64,000 bases of DNA from Symsagittifera roscoffensis (Eukaryota; Xenacoelomorpha; Acoela; Convolutidae). Location of the stretch: assembly GCF_963678635.1 (NCBI RefSeq), contig NC_087066.1, positions 4,797,454 to 4,861,453 on the forward strand. The letters are read 5' to 3'. The position numbers and the translations under genes are program-made. Below the pieces are notes generated by a model, which saw nothing but the letters and a program-made list of their open reading frames with translations, did not search any database and was not told the origin of the DNA. Below, piece by piece: positions 1 through 10,500 of the stretch (positions are counted from its first letter, which is position 1; the number at the start of each line of letters is the position of its first letter).

Positions 1-1037
1 ATTTCTTTTCTGTTTACTTGCATTCATTGGAACTTTTCCAACTGTCTGTTGGCTATGTTTTTTTTGTAGAAAAACGGCAGATTTAAAAAAAAATGTTTTT
101 TTTTTTAAAACTTTTTTCTAACCATCTGTTGGTTATATTTTGAAAAAAATCATGTCATTCTTTTTTCTTCGGTTTTATATTGTTCATTGACACTTTTCCA
201 ACTGCCTGTCGGCTTTGAACGTGGTTCAAGCGGGCCAATGAACGTAGTGTAGATGCTTGGATAGGTCGTGATGCATTGTTTTAGCAGAAGAAAATAATCT
301 TTGCAGCTACACCAAGAGTGCTTGTCTTATAAGAGCAGTCCACTTGTTTCCTATCTCAGTCGCGTTTTTTTTGTGTCTAAAATCTGCGAACAGCTCATAA
401 TCTTAGAGCCATTTAATAGCGTGTGGTTTTTACGCAAAACTAAAACAACCGGGCTTTACTTGGTAGATTTTACACATGCTTGAAATCAACCGAGGATCGA
501 TCCCTCGTTATGGAAAATTTATTTTTCAAAGATTGTTTTCCGCGCGTTCAGGGTCTTGAGAAGAATTTATTGTTTTCTCGTCTGTATTATTCGTTAGTGT
601 TACAGCCTTTGTGAAGAAAATCGTTATCAACAATGGCCGTTAAAAACCCACACTTTAAGTTGAGGTATAGGTTACTTGTATAGGTATCGATTAGGAATGA
701 AAAAAGAAAACACTCAATAAAAACACAGATTCTCAGGTTACATATAAGGGTATACTCTTATTCATACTTACCAAATTAGGAAGCTAGTGAGACCTAGTAA
801 TGAGAAGATAACTGTGCAGGTTTTATGAATTGGTGCATATCTGAGGTAGATGAATGAAATGGTATCAAGTTTCAATACACAACATTCAGTTGCGTTTTTT
901 AAAATAAAAAAGAACCTCTGTCATCTTTTGACTACTATTATATGCTAGTGCGTATTTACTTTTGTTTGTTTATATTTACCACTTAGTTTGTTTTACCTGT
1001 ATTGCTGATGTCTGTTTATTAAAACGTGTCCGTTTAG
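1..1037. other. Intron of MCC upstream of its first visible exon
   Basis: Ends with a TTTAG acceptor at 1033-1037. It holds fragments of the dispersed repeat R1: three tails carrying a CCAACTGTCTGTTGGC-type hairpin (about 12-57, 109-136, 181-215) and one head (about 231-290, with the ATGAACGTAGTG motif). No exon or promoter is evident. A 60-codon ORF at 301-483 is AT-rich, lacks ATG and looks spurious. Confidence 0.6.
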
Positions 1038-1540
1038 AGAGGAAGACGAGGAATTTTTGGAGGAGGTGGATGAGGAAAATGAAGACGCTGCATCCAATTC
1101 CAACTCTTCCTCTTCGGCCCCGCCCCCTTCACACGTGATCAACCAATATTCCACTACTGCTGCCGCCCATCTCAATCTGATGAACAAACTCAACCCCCCT
1201 TCTTCTGTCCCCTCCCCCTCGTCTACTACCTCCCCCTGGGGGGTTAATCAACCCCAACGTCAACCCGCATCACATTTCAATCCCAGCTATTCTTCTACCG
1301 GTATGAGCAGTACTAATGCTAATGGTTTTACGAATAGAACCGTGGGAACTGCAGCCAAAGCAGTTGGATTAGAGGTAGCAACTAATTCATACCAATCTGA
1401 AATGACCAATTCCACCCCTGCCGATCAATCTGGGGGGAATAGAGGGGAGAAGAAATGTAATCAGAGCGGCGCAGATTGCAGCACAATAAATACTTACACG
1501 CAGCACCACAACCAAAAGGCAGATGGAAGACTAATTAAAG
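1038..1540 (+). CDS. MCC: MCC exon a: acidic junction and Ser/Pro/Asn-rich linker
   Basis: Enters with one base completing a codon; a codon ending AGA would give REEDEEF, matching REEDEY in vertebrate MCC at the same place. An acidic stretch (EEVDEENEDAA) is followed by about 150 residues of Ser/Pro/Thr/Asn/Gln-rich sequence without vertebrate counterpart. Leaves in phase 1 at AAAG|GTGCGC. Confidence 0.8.
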
Positions 1541-4500
1541 GTGCGCATGTGTAAACAATGTAAACATCCTTTTTAAAGGGTTTGTGATTTGATTTTTTGT
1601 TGGTGGTTTATAGCACAGAAGAAAATTGCTTGGCGTATTTTGCAATTAATTGCCAATATATTCTTTTTTTAGCTTTCACTTGACTACTTTTTGTCACCTT
1701 GAGAATAGTCTGAAAATAGACATGTTACTTTTTATTTTGCGCTAAAAATTACTATCTCTCTTGTTGAGCTTTGTTGGCTTGTAGATTTTTGTACCAATAT
1801 TACCAAATACCAAATTTGGCGTGTGACCTGATATGAACCGACTAGTTAGCTTGGTGTAATATCGTTTTCTAGAGAGTGTTACAAAGACTTTAATCCGTTG
1901 TTATCAAATGCTGCCGAATTGAATTATTAGTATTTATTCATTTGCTTCAAAACCTAGAGTTTGAAATTTCTCTTCTCGCCTTAGCAGCTGGAATATCAAC
2001 ACAAAGGTCATCTCCAATCGCTTCCGGGAACCAAAAGGGCAACAAAGTAATCGGGGGAGGCCATAGGCCAATGGAATTTGCAGGGGGTGCGAATAGAACT
2101 GGAGATCCATACACCACAGAACTAGATGCATTGGGTGAGTTTAATTTATAAAATAGCTCAGGTCTTTTCACCATTTAGTCGAATTATTTCATGTTTTTTT
2201 TCAATGATCTTTAAAATTAGACGTTTTTTTAGCAAATTTGTTAGCAAAAAGGGCCATTTGGCTCCCTGAAAACAGCTGATTTTAACAGATCCACGCCAGA
2301 ATTAATCCTTTAGTCGAATACCTTTCTATGTGTTTTGGTGAAATTATGTCAAATGCTTTCTCTTATTTTTTTGTCGCAATCGTGCGCTTGTTCGATTGTG
2401 TTCCAATATATGTATTCCTGTTTGGTTCTTGTTGTGCATAAATACCAAAGACAAAGACGCACTGAAACTAAATATTTCAATTATCAAAGGATAGACGTTT
2501 GGAGCTAACTTCGACATTACTAGCAGTTTTCCAATTTCTGAACCAAAGATCGCTAACCTAAATTATTTTTTCCTTTGCTCGAAATCGCATTAGAAACATG
2601 CTCCACCTCAACTCACTGCTGTTGCGAATCGCCCTACAATTCACCACAAAGAACTTCAGGGACAAAACCAAAAAAGACCGGCAGTAATCTAACTGCTGAA
2701 CATATTAAACACTTGAATGGTGCTAATACCAATAACAATACACACAATAATCATCACAACCACCACGAATTGGAGGCTCTAAGCACCGATTTTGAGCTAG
2801 TCGTGAAAGACTGCTGCGACAACAAGACTGCTAATGAGTTTGACGATGACAATTGTTGTTGTCGTTTCGATGACCTTGAAAATGTCAACAGTGATGATGA
2901 GTCGAACGGTGAGTCAGATAGTTGTGAGCGGGCAAATAGTAGACTGATCAAGTAGCCGAAAAACAGCTAGTTTGACAGAGGAATTGAAAATGCGATGCAT
3001 GATAGTAGACCTGTTTATGTTAGATGTTCTTTTCAATAGTCACATGTTGACGTTGAGCTTAGACCTAGAAATTGCTCTGCGATACTATTTTAAGCGCAAA
3101 TGTATGTTTACTGTTGTCTAGAGTCAACTGAAGCATTGAGTTTGAGGTAGTTTTTCTCTCTATTAGAAAGTCGGAATCTTTGGCAGATAGTTAATGAATC
3201 TTCTCTTTTATTCTTTTGGTTGCTCAATGTTTGAAGCTTCAATATGAATTCATGTGTTTCAAAGTCGACCCTTTACTAGTGGTTCTGTTATTTGCACCAC
3301 TTTTGCCCCACTTGAAACAATCGCATGAATGAACTTCTGCTCACATTAGGAAACCATCCACCATCCTTGTGCGTCTGAGCAAAATAGTACACCATGTGAT
3401 GAAATAAAAACGACCAAAATTGAACTCTTTGAAGTTGCCTGCTGTCTATATTTCCATATATTACCTTATCCTCAGTTTATATGCCCCTATTTTTTATTCC
3501 CGGAGTAACCTGCGAACTAAATTTCCATGAGCTGTCTCTGTTAATAAAGAATTCTACTTTGATTTGGGATCGATTTGGTTTGTATTTTGAGCCGGCTTAG
3601 ATGTAAGTCTATTTACCGGTGTGTGACATAAATTCATAATTAGCTGTTTGTCTGTTAACTCGTTGCATTTCCTATTTTTTGAAGTTTTGTGTTCGAAAGA
3701 CTGATTATGGAACCATCAAGTTACGTAAACGGAAAAGGCAAACGAATCCCAGGTAAACATTTTTGTATGTTACTTTTTATACAGAAAATCTGTATGGGTT
3801 CTATTTCGACGTCTCGATATTCAGTTAATTTGATTAAGCTTGCAATTTGCTTATTCTGATTAATAAACAATGAAAAAGAACTTCCTTTGTCTTGATCAAA
3901 GAATTTCAATTGAATCCTTCCCTTTTCTCATAATCCTTTCTCATAGCTGTAGATTTTTAAATTTTGGTATTCTGTATCGCATCTGGTGCGAAATGCAGCT
4001 TAGACTCATTTTGAAAAAAAAAAACTCTTTTGAAATTATTGCCATCAAAACATCTCCATTTCTTGGTTGAAAAACTAAATTTATTTGGTTATATGATCTA
4101 AAACCGTATTCCTAATTGAAATAATCATTACAAATTAGATGTTAACTGACTGTTGATGTTATTTGTCAAGTATAAGCGGCTGATTGTTCCTTTCATTGTG
4201 TTCTGTTTACGGCAACGTAGTCGTAGATACATTTCTGTTGTGAATCATGCAAATCTTTTTTTTTCTTTTTGCAGATGACCGCCTAACTCCGGATGCCTTT
4301 AGTGGGACTGCTGAAGGAGAAAGAATGAACGCAAAGTTTGACCCTAAGGTGACCTCTTCTGGTGATAATGGTGGGGGAGGTATGGACAGCGACTTCATGG
4401 ACGATGATTCACTCATTCTGGCCATAGAGAGACAGACTGCCATGGTAGGAAATTATTGAGTGTAATATCGCCATGAAAAACCAACAATGTTTCTTGTTTG

Positions 4501-7500
4501 GCAATGTTTCTTGACATTTTCTTAATTTTAATGGCTACGAAATTGTTTTTCCGAAGCTTTTTTACTGTAGGAATTGCACCAGAAAGAATGTTTTGAGATC
4601 CGAAATTTAGATAAATTGTTACCTTTACGATAAGCAAGGGTATTGCAATAACTTTGTTCACAGGACATGTATTATATGGCATCATCTCTAGCTGTCCCGG
4701 CCCTTTTGGTCCGTTGGTAACGAGTACGCCCGGGACGCAAAGGTCCTTGGTTCGAATCTGACTAGGACCTGTTTTTTTCAAACGGGAAATATTCTATTAT
4801 TTCAAATGAAATTGTAGCCCAATTATTTGTCTACTTACCTTTTTTCGGCTTAGTTGCCACATCTTGGAATAGTTTTTATTGTTGCGCGCATTAATGGTGC
4901 TTTTAGTGTTTGATTTACATTATGCGGCTCAATTTTATTCGGCCTGCTTTTTATCGGCTTTGTGTCCTAAATGTGGGTCGGTTCAAGGGAAAGACAATTC
5001 TGACGTTCCCCGCCGCACTTTTTAAGCTAGTTGCATTTTCACCGCTCGGTTTGTTGAGATTTTTTTTATTCCGGCTTATTACGTTTCAACTTGTTTTTAT
5101 ATCGGCTTAGTAGCGTTATTTTGCGTCGCTTGATTTACGACATTTTTTGTGTGCCTGTGTTATGAGGGAAGGGGACATAAAAATTTTCAACTAGTTTTAA
5201 ATTTGAAAAAAAAAAATTGGCTTGAAGAGTATGCTCAGATATTTTCGGCTTTGTCACAGCTTGGTTAATTTTAATCTGATGCTGATTTAGCTTTCTATTG
5301 TTTTGGCATGTTTTTTTCACAACAATCTTCATTCATTTGGATAAATCTGGTTGTATCGCAAGTGATGCTCAGCTTCGCCTGTGTTTATTATGATTTCAAT
5401 AGATTGTTTTTTTTGTGAGTTTTTTGGTTTTTTATTTCGGCTTTTTAAACAATTTTTTTTCAAGAGTCGATGAACGTAGTGCAGACTCTTATGCAGGTCG
5501 CGATGAGTTTTTCTTTCGATTCTCAGGAAAAATCTCAAAATTTGTTCACACTGAAGTTAACTTTTTCGCAGTTTGACTTTGATTTATTTTCAAGTTCACT
5601 TTATTTCCTTTGTTCAAATGAAGGCAAACTCCACCATTGAACAGCTTAAGTGTAAAGGAAAACGTTATCTACTGCTAGTTTTGAAAGTGGCATTCAATTT
5701 TCAGTTTTTCCAAGATGAATAAAAAATTTCCCTATTGATCTAGGTTTTTTCAAATTGAGTAATTTTTATCAAAAAAAAGTATCAGTCATAAGTTGTTCTA
5801 GCAGTTCGATGCGCTTTAAGGTCTTCTATTTTTTCTTGGAATTTCGAAAGCCCGTATTTTTTATGTTTACGTGCGTTCATTGACTCTTTTATCAACTGTC
5901 TGCTGGCGTGTTATCATTAAGTTTTACTGGTGTTCGACATGAACTCGCGATGATGGAAACATGTATTGTAGGCGTGTAAAGAATTAGCCAAATTGGAACT
6001 ATCCAACCAACCTTCCAGAACCCCAATAATAGGCCCCTCCGGCAGAACTCAGTCCAAACAGAACCTCACATCGCCCACCACAAACTCAGTCGCAGATGAG
6101 AAAGTTCGACAGAAGAACGAAGTCATCAGCAATCTAGACTCACAGTTGAACAAGTGCAAAAAGGAGAATGAAGAGTTGAGACGACAGCTGAGTGTGATTG
6201 AAGTTGAAAAGAGGGACTTGGAAAAGAGACTTGAGGCGACGCAGAAGCAGCTGCAGGGTGGAGGCGGGGCAATTAGAGATGACAAGAATAACAATGTTGC
6301 AATGTCAGCATATAATTCACTCACCTTGCCGAACAAGTTCAACAAACAACTAAGTGTGAGTGAAAAATTCAGAAGCCAGCGTTTTTTAAGTCCAGTTTTC
6401 GTGCAATGAAGAATTTGATTAGACATATATTTTTTTTACATTTTATGTAAATTTGACGGTTATTGTATGGAAAATATCAGTCTCATGTAATTGTGGCTCT
6501 GTTAAGAAGATTGCTGATTTGTCCGCTGTTTAGTGTGATCACATGTTTCAGAGTGCTACAGCGGGAGTAGGGAGTAAAGTGGTTGGGGCGGGACCCTTGC
6601 CCAGTGGGCCTCCTCCCTTGCTCCCTCCTAGAAATGGAAGTGCCTCCGAAAATGTAAGACACATAAGATTTAGCTTACTGCGAACCATATCTTTTTAAGA
6701 CTGATTATTTTTTTGTAGATCTTACCTTTCTCAGTCTTATTTCTGGAAAATACTCGGGAAGTTTTTTGCCCAAATAATGGTTTTCGCATCAAGTTAGAAA
6801 GGTTTTCAAATATCATTGGCTAAGATAGCTCGGGCTTAACTAGTAAGAATTACTTCATGAATCGCACATAGGAACGATTTTGTTTCAGATATCAAAACTA
6901 AGCAGTAAGCCCAGCAATACAAGTGACAGTTCACGCTCTCTGAACCTAACTAGTGATACCAATACGCAAGCGGACCTCTTCAAATCCCCATCATCACCAT
7001 TCGCACATCGCCAGAACAGCTCAAGTTCACATACAACTGAAACCATAAGTGACGTCACCACAAGTTCACACAGCAGAAAGTGCAATCAGAATAACAACAA
7101 TAATAATAATAACAGTGAAGATGGCGGCGATTCAACTCCACAAGCGGACGATCGGATAATTGAGCTGGAGTTGCAGTTGAACAAATCAGTCTCAAAAGTG
7201 GACAGAATACAGTCTGAGGTTGATCTGTTGCAGCTAACGCTCGAAGAATCCAAATCCACTTCGGAGCGACTGGCGTTACTGTGTGGGAAGTACGAGAGTA
7301 ATACTACAGCTCTGAAGATTGCACTGGACTACTCTGATTTGTGTGTTGAGGCGTTAGAGAGTCTATTGGCGTTGGGATCTTCAGCAGGAGTAGGGAGGAG
7401 TCCAAGGTTGCCAAGTGTGGGATCGAACTCGAACCAGTTGACATACTCTATGCTAGGTTAGACACGATGAAAATATCTGACAGCTTTACTAGTTTCTCTT

Positions 7501-10500
7501 TTTTTTCTTGAGATATCTCGTTTGAAGCTCTCTCAGAAATTGATGCTTTTGTCCATGGTAAAAGTAACGACTACTACTAGTAATAGTAGCGACTACTAAT
7601 AAATATTCCAGCTGTTCGTTTTAAAGGTGGAGTTGAAATTTTATCAGTTCGCATTTTTTTTAGAATTGAGGCGATGCAAAAAATGGTTAAGTAGTATCTG
7701 ATGATCCCAATTCTGTTTTAAGTTCTAAATAGTGTCTGGGTTTTAATTGATACTTGATAGTTTAATTATCTGTGTAGGAGAATTTTCTGACTGTGAAGAC
7801 GAGTATGCAATGCTTGGAATCAAATCTTACGTCGCCGAAGAGGAAGAAAAGTTGTCGATGAAGCAGAAAAGTAGAACTAGCAGACGTCATGCGGAAACAG
7901 TGGCCAAAACTATCCTCTCACATCTGGACACGACATTTGCGAAGGCGAATAGAGTCATTTGTGGGGAGAATAATTTAGGAGGTATGCTTTGTTGAATGCG
8001 TTGAAGATGTTCTTATTTAAAACGTCGAATATTTTCGCAACAGAACTTCGTCTTAGCTTTTCTTCTTAACAGGCCGTAGACTTTAAGTGAACAGTAAAAT
8101 ACGTGTTTTAACGCAGCAAAAGAAGAAATTAAATATGGTGAAGAAAATTCAAAAAGATTTTAGTAAATATTTTAAATAGCGGTGACATATCAATACATAG
8201 TTTTGTGAAGGATTTGAAAACATGGAAGAGCTGTTTTGCTAAGTATAGTAGTTTGTATAGTAGTTTGAACTTGATTTACATACGTTATTGGAATTGTGGT
8301 CATAGGTATGGACTCCTTGTCGCCTTCGAAGGGGGGACTAGCTACAGGAGGCAGTGGACTTGACAGAGGGTCCAACAACATGGCATCCCCTTTCGCCAGT
8401 GGAAGTAATGTGGATGACTGCTCCTCACAGGATCGAACAAGGTATCTAACTTCTTTATTTCCACTACTCGTCCCGATAATCTGTACGAAGAATTGTTTTG
8501 CATCTAAGACAAAAATAGAGTAAATGTGGGAGCGAGCGCTGCATTTCGACTTTTGCATTTCAAAGTTAAGTTGAAAATCAAATTGGCTCAGTTCAATCAT
8601 TTTTAAATGTTCTTAGATTTTTAAATATTGCTTAATTGGGTAGGCTTGAAACAGATCAGCTGATCTCGTCGCCTCAGGGCTACTATTTAAATTATTTATA
8701 TATCGAAAACTATTCGCTTTTCGACTTCCATAATTTTTTCATTTTCAATTTATTCTTCAAATATTAGGGATAGGGCTTGAAGATACTGTAAGTTTTATAG
8801 CATTTACAATCAAATCATAAGACACTAATATTTTTTCCAATGTTGCATTTTGTAAATGTTGTTTTGTGTTCAGCACCACGAGTTCGACCAATAGTGCCAC
8901 TAGTGTGGAGTCGGATTGGTCCAAACTGGATGAGAACAGACTGAGGGACTACATCCGACAGCTCAAGACAGAGACCACACAAGTCAGACTCACAGGTAAT
9001 AAATTGATTTGCTGAACAATATCCACCCATAGTTCCTGCTAAATAATCTGCTCCTCTGTTTCAAAAACATCGTTTTTAATATCCTGGCTTTTTAAGGTCA
9101 TGTATCAAAGAAGCAAGACAAAAGTTGTGCTGAAGAAGTTTGTTGTTTAAGAGTAATGAATGTGGTGAAGACTCTTATATAGGTCTTGCTGATTTTTTTG
9201 TTTGTTTTTTTTCAGGAAAAAGTTTTAAACTATTGGTGCACTTATGTATATTGATATTGTGTTTTTTGAGTTCAATTGAAATTAATCTGCTGAAAGTGAC
9301 GTAAATAATACTCTCCAAATACGAATGTGGAAATGGCGAGAAAAAAACGTGAAGAATTGCTGGTTTCGAAAGTGGAATTTAATTTTTAGATTTCCAGCGG
9401 AATAAAAACTTTACCTTTTGATCCAGTTTTCTCAAATTGGGTTAATGTTATCAAAAAAATGCTAATCACGAATTGTTCTAGAAATTCAAAGGGCATCTGT
9501 ATTTTCTTTGAAATTCGAAATTTGAGATTTTTTCAAACAATGTGTTTTTATGTTCACTTGCGTTCATTACTCTTTTCCAACTATCACTCGGCTATGTTTT
9601 ATTTTAAAACAATGTAAGCGAAATATGGATATGCAAATTGATCGGAACGGCATTGAAGAATGCTTTTTTAGAAAAAAGATACTAGGATAACTTAAGCTCT
9701 TGGAGAAGTTAAGCAACTGTGTTTAGTTGTGGAGCTGGAGAGCATCTACATGGACCCGGAGTTTGCGACTCAGATGAAGCGGAAGAAAGAAGAGGAGCAA
9801 CAGCAGCTGCTTCTATACCAACAACAACAGCAGCAGATGAACAATGGAACAAGTGTGAACAATGTGTTGAGTGTGGATGAAATGGGACAGAGGAGGGAGC
9901 GACTGAAGCAGGAGGCGGACATGTTGGCTGCATTCGAGTCCCAGAGACAGGACCTAGAGTATGCTGTACTCACCCAGGAACTCATGACACTCAAGGTGAA
10001 TAAAGACACACATAAACAGCAAGATTGTTTGTTGGCCAACTTAAGTAATATATGAAGAGGAGGCAGAGTAAATGAAACATTTTGAATAAGAAGACTGTCG
10101 AACTCGCTAACAATTCCAATTTTGGAGTTAGCAATTATTAACAGTAGGATGTTTAAAATCTGACGTGTTTGAAACTGTTAGTCTAAATTAGTTTTATAGC
10201 TAGACCCGAGAAAATGTGAAAAAAGTGTGGAAAATGCAAATATATTTATTTCAACCAAAAATCGGGAGGCGTGAATAATAATTACCATTTTGTCTCTATT
10301 TATGCTAATTTGTTTTGTTTTTTAGGAAGAGAAAGCTGAACTGAGAGCCCAAATGTATCTAATTGAGAAAGAGAAGAAACAAATGAATACTATGAAGGCA
10401 TCACATGACGCACAACTCAATGCATACTCAGTGCAAGTGGATCACCTGAAACAACTTCTGGAACAGCAGAAAATAAACAACAACAACAACAGCAGTAATG

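Larger units (their letters stand above)
4445..5971. other. MCC intron with SINE-like and R1 repeats
   Basis: Holds a tRNA-Pro-like SINE head (4700-4769), repeated ATCGGCTTAG-type motifs between about 4840 and 5250, a SINE tail motif (5355-5386) and a near-complete R1 copy (5462-5908). No coding sequence recognised; ORFs here are in AT-rich repeats. Confidence 0.6.

Noticed and set aside
301-483. 60-codon plus ORF before the first MCC exon
   Set aside because: Non-ATG start, no splice sites, AT-driven composition, lies in intron with R1 fragments.
2909-4274. Extra MCC exon near 3700-3752
   Set aside because: A donor-like GTAAAC exists, but no acceptor keeps phase 1 open.
4700-4769. Functional tRNA gene
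   Set aside because: Box B is good but acceptor, D and T stems do not pair; the same holds for 13333 and 18222.
4840-5250. Tandem satellite of ATCGGCTTAG motifs
   Set aside because: Motif recurs but spacing is irregular and flanks do not align.
9709-10039. Minus-strand ORFs antisense to MCC exon k
   Set aside because: Shadows of a conserved plus-strand exon; Cys/Ser runs mirror the CAG-rich coding strand.
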